31,883 nucleotides of DNA, from positions 1 through 31,883 of the forward strand of contig DASZXJ010000080.1 in NCBI GenBank assembly GCA_035545895.1, given 5' to 3'. The first letter of the stretch is position 1. Every line of letters begins with the position of its first letter. The position numbers and the translations under genes are program-made. Shown here piece after piece: positions 16,027 through 24,046 of this stretch. The notes beneath the pieces are model-generated. The model worked only from the letters and a program-made list of their open reading frames with translations. It was not told the origin of the DNA and did no database searches. The stretch is from DASZXJ01 sp035545895 (GTDB lineage Bacteria > Planctomycetota > Phycisphaerae > Tepidisphaerales > Tepidisphaeraceae).

Positions 16027-18069
16027 TCAGTTTTCTCGAACTTCCTTGTTCGTATGAACCTGCAATTCATCTTTTAGTGCGCCGATTGCCTTTGTGACGT
16101 CGCATTCATTGATGCGGCGATTGCCGATGGTGACGGTCGGTCCACCCCCACAGTTCTCGAAACAGAAGGTGGCGGCAATTTCGACATCGTGCTGGCAACC
16201 TTCCTCTTGAACGTGCTCAAGTAATGATTGTAAAATCTTCTGCCCACCTTTGAGGAAGCAATTGGTGCCGACGCAAACACCGACCTTGAGTTTGGCGGCC
16301 TGCTTCTTGCCGTTCGTCGGGACGCCATCCATCGTCAAGTCGCCAAGAATGCGTCGCCGACTGACATATTCCGTGTGAAGCAATTCATGTGCTCTATGGC
16401 CGTTCACTTCGCCAAGCACTTGTTCATAGCATTGGGTGACGAAATGATTTTCCTGCGACTTGTGCAGATCGAGCATTTTGTCGGCATCGTAAAGCCCGCG
16501 TGTGCGCAGCCTGCGGACATCGGCGGCGCGCGAAATAGGTTGACCCGCCCCTCCGATGCATCCGCCTGGACAGGCCATCACTTCGATAATGTCAAATTCG
16601 CATTCGCCACGGCGAACTTTTTCGGCAAGCTCGCGCGCGTTTTTCAAGCCGAATACAATGGCCATCTTCAGTTCGGCCTCGCCGACTTTAAGCGTGGTCG
16701 TGCGAAGACCGTTTTCGCCTCGCACCTGATGGAAATCAGGATTTTGTAACTTTTGTCCGGTAACGGCTTCGATCGCATAACGCAGCACCGCCTCGCTCAC
16801 GCCGCCGCTATTTCCGAAAATCACCCCTGCACCGGTCTTGAATCCCATGGGCATATCAAACGATTCGGGGTTGAGATTACGAAAACGAATGCCTGCTTCC
16901 TGGATCATTCGGGCCAGTTCCTGAGTGGTGATGACATGATCGACGTCGGCAACACCGTCGCGATAAAACTCGGGACGTTTGGCTTCAAACTTTTTCGCGG
17001 TGCAAGGCATGATCGAGACGACGACGATGTCGCTGCCCTGAACCTTTTTTTGCGCCGGCAGAATTTGTTTCACGAGCGAGCCGAGCATCTGCTGCGGGCT
17101 GCGGCAGGTCGATAGATTCGGCAGCAATTCGGGAAAATATTGCTCGGCGAATTTCACCCAGCCCGGGCAACAACTTGTGAATTGCGGAAGACGTTCGCCA
17201 TTCATTTTGCGCCTGATAAATTCATTGGCTTCTTCGACGACCGTCAGGTCCGCTGAAAACGACGTGTCATAAACGATGTCAAAGCCGATTCTGCGCAAGG
17301 CTGCCACAATCTGGCCGGTCGTAACGGTGCCGGGCAAATCGCCGAAGCACTCTCCCAGTGCCACGCGCACTGCTGGTGCAACCTGTACAATGACGATCTT
17401 CTTTGGATCATGAATTGCCTTCCAAACCTGGTCCACTTCGCTCTTTGGCGCCAAGGCGCCCGTCGGGCAGACTGCGGCGCACTGACCGCAATTGACACAC
17501 TCAACCTCGCCGAGCAAGCGACCAAACGCGGGTACAACCTGCGTCTGGTGTCCACGATGGGCAAAATCGATCGCGCCGATTCCCTGCACTTCCGCGCAGA
17601 ATCGCACGCAGTCGCCGCATAAGACGCATTTGTTGGGATCGCGCACGAGCGACGGGGACGAATCGTCAATCTGGACAGACTGATGAACAGGTTTGAACCG
17701 CACATATTGGACACCAAGCCTGCGCGCCACTTCCTGCAATTGGCAACTCGCGCTTTTGGCGCATGTCGGGCAGGATTGATCATGGTTGGCCAACAGAAGT
17801 TCGATCGCGATCTTGCGGATCTCGCGAATTTCATCAGTGGTGGTGCGGACTTTGAGTCCCGTTTCCGGTGGAGTTGAGCAAGCCGCCTGAATTCCGCGCC
17901 CTTCGACATCCACCAGGCAAAGCCGGCAGGCGCCATATACGCTTAGTTCCGAGTGATAGCAAAATGTGGGAAGATCAATGTCCGCTTTGCGGATCAGTTC
18001 GAGCAGATTTCGCTCGCCGTCGATCGCGACGGTCAATCCATCAATTGTCAGTGTCTTATCGTTGTTCAT
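16027..18069 (-). CDS. hydA: Catalytic [FeFe] hydrogenase subunit HydA (bifurcating type)
   Basis: 680 aa. Order: [2Fe-2S] domain (C37, C48, C51, C64); His-Cys3 [4Fe-4S] site (H96, C100, C103, C109); two [4Fe-4S] ferredoxin motifs (C148-C158 and C191-C201); H-cluster domain with TSCCPGW (C301 ligand, C300 proton relay), MPCTAKK (C356) and MACPGGCIGGAGQP (C500, C504); small-subunit-like segment with LLHTEY (564-569); and a C-terminal thioredoxin-like [2Fe-2S] domain (C599, C604, C636, C640). The usual GGGQP of L3 reads GGAGQP. Positions run one residue ahead of the well-studied C. pasteurianum CpI enzyme, so the core is intact. The extra C-terminal domain fits the A subunit of trimeric HydABC hydrogenases linked to NAD(H) and ferredoxin. 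3-nt gap from hydB. Confidence 0.97.
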   Translation of the reverse strand: MNNDKTLTIDGLTVAIDGERNLLELIRKADIDLPTFCYHSELSVYGACRLCLVDVEGRGIQAACSTPPETGLKVRTTTDEIREIRKIAIELLLANHDQSCPTCAKSASCQLQEVARRLGVQYVRFKPVHQSVQIDDSSPSLVRDPNKCVLCGDCVRFCAEVQGIGAIDFAHRGHQTQVVPAFGRLLGEVECVNCGQCAAVCPTGALAPKSEVDQVWKAIHDPKKIVIVQVAPAVRVALGECFGDLPGTVTTGQIVAALRRIGFDIVYDTSFSADLTVVEEANEFIRRKMNGERLPQFTSCCPGWVKFAEQYFPELLPNLSTCRSPQQMLGSLVKQILPAQKKVQGSDIVVVSIMPCTAKKFEAKRPEFYRDGVADVDHVITTQELARMIQEAGIRFRNLNPESFDMPMGFKTGAGVIFGNSGGVSEAVLRYAIEAVTGQKLQNPDFHQVRGENGLRTTTLKVGEAELKMAIVFGLKNARELAEKVRRGECEFDIIEVMACPGGCIGGAGQPISRAADVRRLRTRGLYDADKMLDLHKSQENHFVTQCYEQVLGEVNGHRAHELLHTEYVSRRRILGDLTMDGVPTNGKKQAAKLKVGVCVGTNCFLKGGQKILQSLLEHVQEEGCQHDVEIAATFCFENCGGGPTVTIGNRRINECDVTKAIGALKDELQVHTNKEVREN

Positions 18070-18072
18070 AAC

Positions 18073-20019
18073 TCATTCCACAGCTTGAAACTTGCAGACC
18101 GTTCCACAAACGCCGCACTTGATGCATTTCTCCTGATCGATCTTGTGCGGTTTTTTCTTTTCACCGGTAATCGCGCCCACGGCGCATTTCCGCAGGCAAA
18201 GGCCGCAGCCCTTGCATTTCAATTCATTGATGACCGGCTTTTTGAGCGCTTTGCATCGTCCGGCCGGGCAATACTTGGCGTGAACATGCGCGTCATACTC
18301 TGCGCGGAAATATCGAAGCGTCGAAAGCACGGGATTTGGAGCAGTCTTGCCCAACCCGCATAGCGAGCCTTTTTGCACTGCTTTGGCGAGAGTCTCAAGC
18401 AATTCGAGTGTGTGCTCGGTGGCGCGGCCTTCAAGGATGTCGTCCAGCAGCGCCAGCATCTGTTTCGTGCCTTCACGGCAGAGAACGCATTTGCCGCAAC
18501 TTTCGCGTTGAGTGAATTCCATGAAAAAGCGAGCCATGGAAACCATGCACGTTTGTTTGTTCACGACGACGAGTCCGCCCGAGCCGACCATCGCTCCGAC
18601 ACCACGCAACGAATCGAAATCAAGTGACAGTTCGAGATGATCTTCGGTCAGGCATCCACCCGAGGGCCCACCGATCTGAACGGCCTTGAAGCATTCGTGC
18701 GTCAGTTCGCCCGCATCGTTCGTCACCCCGCCGCCGATGTTCATGACCACTTCACGCAAGGTCGTTCCGAATGGAACTTCGATCAGGCCCGTGTTGGCAA
18801 CATGACCCGTGAGAGCGAAGGTCTTGGTGCCCGGCGAATTGGCAGCACCAAGCTTGCGAAAATTATCCGCGCCATCATTGATGATTCGCACGACATGGGC
18901 GAGGGTTTCGACGTTATTGATGATCGTCGGCTTGCCCCATAGCCCGCTTTGCGCGGGAAAAGGAGGCTTTGGCGCGGGCATGCCGCGTTTGCCTTCGATG
19001 GACGCGATCATCGCGGTTTCCTCACCACATACAAAAGCGCCAGCGCCTTCCATGACTTCACACCGAAGGGGCATACCCGAACCCATCGCGTTGGCTCCAA
19101 GGATGCCTGCGTTGGTGACATCTTCGACGGCCTTGCGCATGCGTTTCACGGCCAACGGATATTCAGTTCGCACATAGACAATTGTTTCATCCGCGCCAAT
19201 CGCGCGAGCGGCGATGATCAACCCTTCCAGTACGCTATGCGGATTGCCTTCCATCAGCGACCGGTTCATGAACGCGCCGGGATCGCCTTCGTCCGCGTTG
19301 CAAATGACATATTTTTTCGCATTTTTCTGCGCGCGAGCGGCTTCCCACTTTCGTCCGGTGGGAAATCCCCCGCCGCCACGGCCGCGCAGGCCGCTCTTTG
19401 CGATTTCCACGCAAATTTGTTCGGGCGTCATTTCGAGCATCGCCTTGCGCGCTGCCCGATATCCGCCAGTCGATTCATATTCAGCGAGACTTTCCGGATC
19501 AATGGTGCCGCAGTCGCGGAGGACGAATCGCTGCTGCCTCTGGTAAAAAGGAATGGTTCCCGTTCCATGACACCGGATGCCCGTTCCCGGATCGATATAA
19601 AGCAATCGATCAACGAGCTCACGGCCTGCAAGTGTTTTCTCGACAATCTCCTGCACGTCGTCCGGCTTTACCTTTGTGTATAAGATTCCCTCCGGAAAAA
19701 TCGTCACGAGCGGCCCCATTTGGCAGAAACCCTGGCAGCCACTTTTAGTTACATTAGCGGGCTCACTCCGGCCGTGCGGATGAGATTCAGTCTCGTGAAT
19801 TTTTTCACAATCATCCTTAAAAAAAGAGGGTTCGCTTTCAGAACGCAATTCAACTTGCACACTGAGATTCCCGGCGGCAGTCAATTGGTTGACGAACGCG
19901 TCGTAAACGCGATATGCGCCATTGGCAACGCAACCTGTGCCGGCACAAATGATCACGCGCCGGGTTCCAGTCCCTCCTGCGGATTCGAAAGGGTCGAGTT
20001 TTCGATAAATAATTTTCAT
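18073..20019 (-). CDS. hydB: HydB/NuoF-like NADH-binding flavoprotein subunit
   Basis: 648 aa. An N-terminal thioredoxin-like [2Fe-2S] domain (C25, C30, C95, C99), carrying an unusual polar Glu/His-rich insertion (about 58-92), is followed by the NuoF core with the FMN/NADH glycine-rich loop GLRGRGGGGFPTGRKW (from residue 210), NADEGDPGAFMNR, an SLBB domain, and the N3-type [4Fe-4S] site SCGKCVLCREG. The C-terminus has two ferredoxin clusters (CKGCGLCLRKC and CIKCGVCGTVC). This is the flavin-bearing subunit of trimeric hydrogenases, where NAD(H) and ferredoxin electrons meet. Its ATG overlaps the hydC stop by 4 nt. Confidence 0.96.
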   Translation of the reverse strand: MKIIYRKLDPFESAGGTGTRRVIICAGTGCVANGAYRVYDAFVNQLTAAGNLSVQVELRSESEPSFFKDDCEKIHETESHPHGRSEPANVTKSGCQGFCQMGPLVTIFPEGILYTKVKPDDVQEIVEKTLAGRELVDRLLYIDPGTGIRCHGTGTIPFYQRQQRFVLRDCGTIDPESLAEYESTGGYRAARKAMLEMTPEQICVEIAKSGLRGRGGGGFPTGRKWEAARAQKNAKKYVICNADEGDPGAFMNRSLMEGNPHSVLEGLIIAARAIGADETIVYVRTEYPLAVKRMRKAVEDVTNAGILGANAMGSGMPLRCEVMEGAGAFVCGEETAMIASIEGKRGMPAPKPPFPAQSGLWGKPTIINNVETLAHVVRIINDGADNFRKLGAANSPGTKTFALTGHVANTGLIEVPFGTTLREVVMNIGGGVTNDAGELTHECFKAVQIGGPSGGCLTEDHLELSLDFDSLRGVGAMVGSGGLVVVNKQTCMVSMARFFMEFTQRESCGKCVLCREGTKQMLALLDDILEGRATEHTLELLETLAKAVQKGSLCGLGKTAPNPVLSTLRYFRAEYDAHVHAKYCPAGRCKALKKPVINELKCKGCGLCLRKCAVGAITGEKKKPHKIDQEKCIKCGVCGTVCKFQAVE

Positions 20020-20543
20020 TGCACGCCCCCGTTCGACTTCGCTTGCTCACCAATCTGGATTTCACTGATGATCTTCAGCGCCGATTCCGGCGTGCATTGG
20101 CCATGCACATCGTCGTTGATCACCATCGCGGGCGCCAAACCACAAGCGCCCAGGCAGGCAACCGTCTCAACCGTGAAGAGCATGTCGGGCGTGGTCTTCT
20201 TTTTTTCGCTCAAGCCCAGCTTCTGACGAATGGCTTCCAGAATGGGGATGGATTGTTTCACATGGCAGGCGGTGCCGTCACAGAGACGAACGACATACTT
20301 TCCCTTGGCTTCCAATGCAAAATGGGCAAAAAATGTCGCTACACCGTACACACGAGAGGGCGGAACCCCTAAAGCAGTCGCCACATAAGTGAGCACATCC
20401 TCAGGCAAATAGCGATATTCATCCTGGATCGCCTGAAGAATGGGGATCAGCCGCGACGGCTCGTGGTTGTAACGATCGAGCGCTTTGCAAACGGATTGAA
20501 AATGTCGCCCGACCGTCGCGGGTTGTTGTTCCAGCGCAGTCAT
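20016..20543 (-). CDS. hydC: HydC/NuoE-like [2Fe-2S] subunit
   Basis: 175-aa NuoE-family protein: an N-terminal helical bundle (LIPILQAIQDEYRYLP, VYGVATFFAHF) and a thioredoxin-like [2Fe-2S] domain with ligands C88, C93 (LCDGTACH) and C130, C134 (CLGACGLAP). It is the small subunit of the HydABC hydrogenase, passing electrons to or from the HydB flavin. The gene overlaps the rex stop by one base (TAATG) and hydB by four, so translation is coupled. Confidence 0.96.
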   Translation of the reverse strand: MTALEQQPATVGRHFQSVCKALDRYNHEPSRLIPILQAIQDEYRYLPEDVLTYVATALGVPPSRVYGVATFFAHFALEAKGKYVVRLCDGTACHVKQSIPILEAIRQKLGLSEKKKTTPDMLFTVETVACLGACGLAPAMVINDDVHGQCTPESALKIISEIQIGEQAKSNGGVQ

Positions 20544-21262
20544 TAGAAAAATCCTCCTTCGAGGTATGCCGCGGAAACGGCGGTTTGCTCTTTAAGGTGT
20601 TTGACTTGCGCCTCGCGGCGCAAGAGGTCGGCAAGTTTTCGTGAAAGACTCGCCAGTGAACAGTACAAATCTTCGTTGTGCAGAATGACATCTTGTGGAA
20701 GCACAAGCTGCACCGGAGCGAAATTCCATATGGCGCGAATGCCCCCTTCCACCATCAGGTCGGCGATCTTTTGAGCGGCAGTAGCAGGGACAGTAATAAT
20801 TCCGATGTGCACGTGCATTCGCCGCGCCAGCTCAGGCAAAGTCTCAATGGCCAGCACCTCTTTGCCTCGCAGACGCGTGCCGATCTTTGCTGGATCATTT
20901 TCAAAAGATGCGACAATATTCAAGCCACAACGTGAAAACTGTGGATATCCGAGCAACGCTTCTCCCAAATGCCCCGCCCCAACCAGGAATGCCTCATTGG
21001 TATTATTCCAGCCCAGGAAATCCGTGATGCCTGCCAGCAGCACGTCGAGTTCATACCCCACTTTGGGTCGCCCCGTAATTCCCGCCGCCTCGAGGTCTTT
21101 TCGCACCTGCGTAGGATCTGCTTTCAGCGCCAGACCAATCTCAGGACAAGAGACATATTTGGCCCCTTGCGCCTTAAGTGTTTCCAAATACCGATGATAT
21201 AGCGGAAGCCGCCGCAAGCTAGCTTCAGCAATCGGCCGAGTTACCAGGAGGTCATCCACCAT
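20543..21262 (-). CDS. rex: Redox-sensing transcriptional repressor Rex
   Basis: 239-aa Rex: an N-terminal winged helix (RLPLYHRYLETLKAQGAKY, then PTQVRKDLEAAG, the conserved recognition region) and a Rossmann NAD(H)-binding domain (FLVGAGHLGEALLGY; NVVAS-like strand reading NIVASFENDPAKIG; AIWNFAPVQLVLP). Rex binds DNA when NADH/NAD+ is low and represses fermentative and hydrogenase genes. It is the first gene of the hyd operon, implying control of the whole operon including itself. ATG 21262 is preferred over GTG 21271; neither has a strong ribosome-binding site. The C-terminal tail beyond about 215 (LRREAQVKHLKEQ) is a longer helix than usual. No classical Rex operator is visible upstream. 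Confidence 0.95.
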   Translation of the reverse strand: MVDDLLVTRPIAEASLRRLPLYHRYLETLKAQGAKYVSCPEIGLALKADPTQVRKDLEAAGITGRPKVGYELDVLLAGITDFLGWNNTNEAFLVGAGHLGEALLGYPQFSRCGLNIVASFENDPAKIGTRLRGKEVLAIETLPELARRMHVHIGIITVPATAAQKIADLMVEGGIRAIWNFAPVQLVLPQDVILHNEDLYCSLASLSRKLADLLRREAQVKHLKEQTAVSAAYLEGGFF

Positions 21263-21289
21263 GTTCGACACTTAAAAATAGCGACACAT

Positions 21290-21321
21290 TAGAGAATAAT
21301 ATATCGATAAATTTTTCTCTA
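21290..21321. promoter_or_regulatory. 32-bp palindrome in the hyd operon leader
   Basis: Left half TAGAGAATAATATATC (21290-21305) and right half GATAAATTTTTCTCTA (21306-21321) are inverse complements at 14 of 16 positions, centred on TCGA. It occupies about +1 to +32 of the predicted rex-hyd transcript, 27 bases before the rex ATG. It could be an operator or form a 5'-leader hairpin. It does not match the usual Rex site (TTGTGA-type arms). Confidence 0.7.
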
Positions 21322-21327
21322 TATAAC

Positions 21328-21356
21328 AATGTATAATCTCCTTTTTGTTTGGTCAA
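21328..21356 (-). promoter_or_regulatory. Candidate promoter of the rex-hyd operon
   Basis: On the minus strand, TTGACC (21351-21356) and TACATT (21328-21333) are 17 bases apart; TATACA two bases upstream is an overlapping alternative. The predicted start is near 21321, the edge of the 32-bp palindrome, so a protein bound there would block initiation. Confidence 0.55.
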
Positions 21357-21516
21357 GAAATCTTTTGCCACCAAATTTGCAGAACTAATCAGATGTAAGT
21401 TTAATTTTTGAAATGACTTATACGATTTTACGATTATTGTATGTAGTAATTTACAAATCAACGAATGATTGTATTTACCGACGAGCACTCAAAGGCGTAA
21501 ATCCAGGAAATCTTTC
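21357..21516. other. AT-rich divergent intergenic spacer
   Basis: This stretch separates the hyd operon promoter from the blaI promoter and is much more AT-rich than its surroundings. It contains only a weak TTGTA-N10-TACAA inverted repeat near 21437. A short open frame overlapping it has low-complexity composition and is not called. Confidence 0.5.
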
Positions 21517-21544
21517 TTGACATTGATTACAGATGTAATAGATT
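21517..21544 (+). promoter_or_regulatory. Promoter of blaI-blaR
   Basis: TTGACA (21517-21522) and TAGATT (21539-21544) are 16 bases apart. Two dyads of BlaI type overlap the spacer and the start site, so the promoter should be repressed by its own product. Confidence 0.65.
21526..21539. promoter_or_regulatory. BlaI/MecI-type operator dyad 1
   Basis: Perfect dyad ATTACA-GA-TGTAAT, containing the TACA-N2-TGTA core recognised by BlaI/MecI repressors. It lies between the -35 and -10 boxes of the blaI promoter. Confidence 0.75.
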
Positions 21545-21556
21545 ACGTATGTAATC
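21541..21556. promoter_or_regulatory. BlaI/MecI-type operator dyad 2
   Basis: Perfect dyad GATTAC-GTAT-GTAATC, a variant with a 4-nt centre, covering the end of the -10 box and the predicted start site. Its centre is 16 bp from that of dyad 1, so two repressor dimers could sit side by side. Confidence 0.65.
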
Positions 21557-21575
21557 AATGGGGAGTGCCCCGCTC

Positions 21576-21947
21576 ATGCCAAAGGTGCCGCATATTTCCG
21601 ATGCCGAGTGGATTGTGATGGAAGTGCTCTGGACTTCCTCGCCGTTGACGGCCAATCAGATTGTTGAATCGCTGGGGAAACAATCCGGCTGGAATCCGCG
21701 AACGATCAAAACCATGCTCAATCGGCTGGTCAAAAAAGGGGCGATCAAGTACGAGACTGAGGGCAAGCGATATCTCTACCGCCCCGCCATTTCGCGGGAT
21801 GTGTGCGTAAAAGGGGAAAGCCGCTCGTTTATCCAGCGCGTCTTCGGCGGCAATGTCGGGCCAATGCTGGCGCATTTCGTTGAAGAAACCAAACTCACGC
21901 CTGAACAGGTTCGCGAATTGCGCAAGCTGCTTGAAGACAAGGAGTGA
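21576..21947 (+). CDS. blaI: BlaI/MecI/CopY-family transcriptional repressor
   Basis: 123-aa winged-helix repressor: ISDAEWIVMEVLW, LTANQIVESLG, NPRTIKTMLNRLVKKGAIKYE (start of recognition helix and wing), RYLYRPAISRD, then a helical dimerisation tail. BlaI-type repressors are inactivated by proteolysis downstream of the partner M56 sensor. The start at 21576 is preferred: GGGGAG lies 10 nt upstream, whereas the earlier ATG (21558) would fall about 7 nt from the predicted transcription start. Control by the two dyads upstream is likely. Its TGA is 5 bases before the ATG of the M56 gene. Confidence 0.92.
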   Translation: MPKVPHISDAEWIVMEVLWTSSPLTANQIVESLGKQSGWNPRTIKTMLNRLVKKGAIKYETEGKRYLYRPAISRDVCVKGESRSFIQRVFGGNVGPMLAHFVEETKLTPEQVRELRKLLEDKE

Positions 21948-21952
21948 CCGCC

Positions 21953-23872
21953 ATGATCGAATCAATTGCGCAAGCATTGTTCAATTGGCTTTGGCAAACA
22001 AGCTGGCAGGGCGCGATATTGGCTTGGGTCGTTGGGCTTGTGACGTGGTCATTTCGAAAGTCGCTCGCGCCGGGCGCAAAACAATTGCTCTGGTTGCTGG
22101 TGTTTGTACGTCTTGCGATGCCCATATTGCCGGGCAGTCCATTCAGCATATTTAAGTTATTGAAGCCTGACGCGGTTGCGCCGCCGCGTCTTGTGCAGGC
22201 TTTGCCACTGCCAATCCGTTCGGATTCTCCGCCGCCGATCGCGCGGCCAAGCAGTCCAGAGGCAATGCCTCTCGCAGCGCAGCGCGCGTATTCGCCGGAC
22301 CTGATTCTGGTCGCGGCATGGTTGATTGGTTTTGTGATTGCATGGGGTCGTGTGCTTTGGAGACATTTTGGCTTTACGCGCCGACTGAAACAAACGGCGG
22401 TGCAGTGCGACGCGTCCACGCTGGCCATTATCAACCAATACGCCGCCGAACAGGACATGCAGCCCATCAACGCGATGATTTCGGACCTGGTCTCGACGCC
22501 AGCGGTAATTGGCGCGATCAGTCCGCATCTGTTGCTGCCGGCTCGCGTGTTGAAAGAACTTGATCCCGCGGAGTTGCGGCCCGTGGTCATGCACGAATTG
22601 GAACACATCCGTCGGCGGCACCTGGCGATCGATTGGATTCTGACGCTGATTCAATCGGCGCACTGGTTCAATCCCGCGGCTTGGTGGGCACATCGTCGGG
22701 TTCGCGCCAGCCGCGAACTGATTTGCGATCAAGCGGTACTGGCGCGACTCGATGACGAAAGTTCGCGCAAATACGGACTGACCCTGTTGAATATGGCGAG
22801 CGCGCTGGGCGGGCATCCCGCCGGCGTGACAATCGCTGCCTTTGCGCGCGAACCCGCCTTGCTGCGTCAACGAATTGAGCAAATCGCCTCGGGCAAAAGA
22901 AGTCATCTTGCATGGCTTGGCCTGTCGTTCATCATCGCAACTGCATTACTTTTCCTGACTGCGCCTAAACAATCCACGGCCCAGGTCGATCCAGCCATCG
23001 TGCAACCTTCCACCGCGCCGACAAGTCCGTCAACAGAATCATCGAAACCCGGCCTTTCCAATCTGATCGTTTGGCAGAATCACGAAATCAATGATCTGAC
23101 TCTCGGCCCCATCGGATCCAAAGCCACACAAAGCGAGCGACAAGCTCGCGCGGACGAGTTAGTTGAACGTATCAAGAATACGATTGACCCGAAATCGTGG
23201 GACCAACCTGAGACAAAAGTTTCGATAAAGGGAGATTGGGGACAATTGATTGTCACCCAAACACTTGAACATCAGGCCGAAATCAAAAACTTGATCGATG
23301 AACTCCGATTGGATAGAGGCACGCAAATCAAGGTGTCCGCAAGGCTGATCGAACTGGCGCCGGGCGAAGCGGAGAGCCTTCCCTCCGCCTACGATCCGCA
23401 AAACAAAACGATGTGGGTGGACGACGAAACCGTTGAGAACCTGCTTAAAAAGGGCGCGAAGGTTCTTGCAAGTCCCTCGCTTCAACTTTCCGATCGCCGG
23501 GCCGGGCAAATCAAGATTACCGATGGAATTGATAAAGATGCGATGATTCTGGCTGTAATGGGCACTGCATGGGAAGATCTTCGATACATCACCCTTGATA
23601 TCTCGTTAAGTGGCGCGGCAAAAACCGATAAACCCTTGCAAATGCAGCGATTCATCGCAAAACAAACGATGAAGGTCCCGGACGGCGGTAGCGCCTTTTT
23701 CAGGGTGATTCGATCCGTGTCCGAAACGCAGCCCGATGGAACGGAAAAGGCGGTGCCGGCTCAATTGACAGATAACGAGTTTTGGCTGGCGGTCCGCGTT
23801 TCGATCATCATCAAACCAAAGGACGGCGTTCAGCAATTCCCGGTTTTAAGCGATCCATCTCTTCGCAGGTAA
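21953..23872 (+). CDS. blaR: M56 (BlaR1-like) membrane metalloprotease with secretin-like C-terminus
   Basis: 639-aa membrane protein. Two N-terminal membrane segments (about 13-35 and 45-60), a Pro-rich loop, a third segment (about 115-135), the M56 peptidase domain with zinc motif HELEH (214-218) and RASRELICDQAVL, and a fourth segment (about 321-338: LAWLGLSFIIATALLFLTA). The outside domain is not the penicillin-binding domain of BlaR1: after a Thr/Ser/Pro linker it has INDLTLG, then an alternating alpha-beta region (LIVTQTLEHQAEIKNLIDEL, IKVSARLIEL, KVLASPSLQLSDRRAGQI) that resembles secretin N-domains (GspD/PilQ type). It probably senses an envelope signal and triggers BlaI cleavage; the inducer is unknown. 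The start at 21953 has AGGAG 8 nt upstream; a GTG at 21944 overlaps the blaI stop. Confidence 0.88.
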   Translation: MIESIAQALFNWLWQTSWQGAILAWVVGLVTWSFRKSLAPGAKQLLWLLVFVRLAMPILPGSPFSIFKLLKPDAVAPPRLVQALPLPIRSDSPPPIARPSSPEAMPLAAQRAYSPDLILVAAWLIGFVIAWGRVLWRHFGFTRRLKQTAVQCDASTLAIINQYAAEQDMQPINAMISDLVSTPAVIGAISPHLLLPARVLKELDPAELRPVVMHELEHIRRRHLAIDWILTLIQSAHWFNPAAWWAHRRVRASRELICDQAVLARLDDESSRKYGLTLLNMASALGGHPAGVTIAAFAREPALLRQRIEQIASGKRSHLAWLGLSFIIATALLFLTAPKQSTAQVDPAIVQPSTAPTSPSTESSKPGLSNLIVWQNHEINDLTLGPIGSKATQSERQARADELVERIKNTIDPKSWDQPETKVSIKGDWGQLIVTQTLEHQAEIKNLIDELRLDRGTQIKVSARLIELAPGEAESLPSAYDPQNKTMWVDDETVENLLKKGAKVLASPSLQLSDRRAGQIKITDGIDKDAMILAVMGTAWEDLRYITLDISLSGAAKTDKPLQMQRFIAKQTMKVPDGGSAFFRVIRSVSETQPDGTEKAVPAQLTDNEFWLAVRVSIIIKPKDGVQQFPVLSDPSLRR

Positions 23873-23890
23873 GAATGCCGCGGCACATAT

Positions 23891-23917
23891 GTCACATCTG
23901 CCGCAGTTGTGACTTTT
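23891..23917 (+). terminator. Intrinsic terminator after blaI-blaR
   Basis: Stem GTCACA / TGTGAC extended by CTG/CAG around a CCG loop, followed by TTTT. It lies 18 bases after the blaR stop. Confidence 0.65.
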
Positions 23918-24006
23918 GCCACAGAATTGCCCGGTTAAAAGGCGGCTCAATCGCTCGAAATTGGCTTATTTCCGCCTGAATATGCCAATCTTCGGTTTAT
24001 TCCGTC

Positions 24007-24022
24007 TGGCACGTCCTGCGCT
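24007..24022 (+). promoter_or_regulatory. Possible sigma54 (-24/-12) promoter
   Basis: TGGCAC (24007-24012) matches the -24 element exactly, and GC at the correct distance (24020-24021) matches the invariant -12 dinucleotide, but the preceding TT is missing. It is 25 bases before the amidohydrolase ATG. Sigma54 control would suit a nitrogen-compound operon. Weak match; no enhancer site identified. Confidence 0.3.
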
Positions 24023-24046
24023 ACTCCAAGCGGTGGAGTATCTGCC

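Noticed and set aside
18949..19683. 244-codon plus-strand open frame
   Set aside because: Antisense shadow of hydB; no ribosome-binding site or recognisable motif.
21252..21488. 78-codon minus-strand frame in the AT-rich spacer
   Set aside because: Low-complexity Lys/Leu/Ser sequence spanning the hyd promoter and overlapping the rex start; no ribosome-binding site.
21272..21516. Classical Rex operator upstream of rex
   Set aside because: No TTGTGA-type inverted arms at the right spacing were found; the 32-bp palindrome and a weak TTGTA/TACAA pair do not match.
22157..22906. Long minus-strand frames (up to 249 codons)
   Set aside because: Antisense to the M56 protease gene, Arg/Gln-rich and without motifs.
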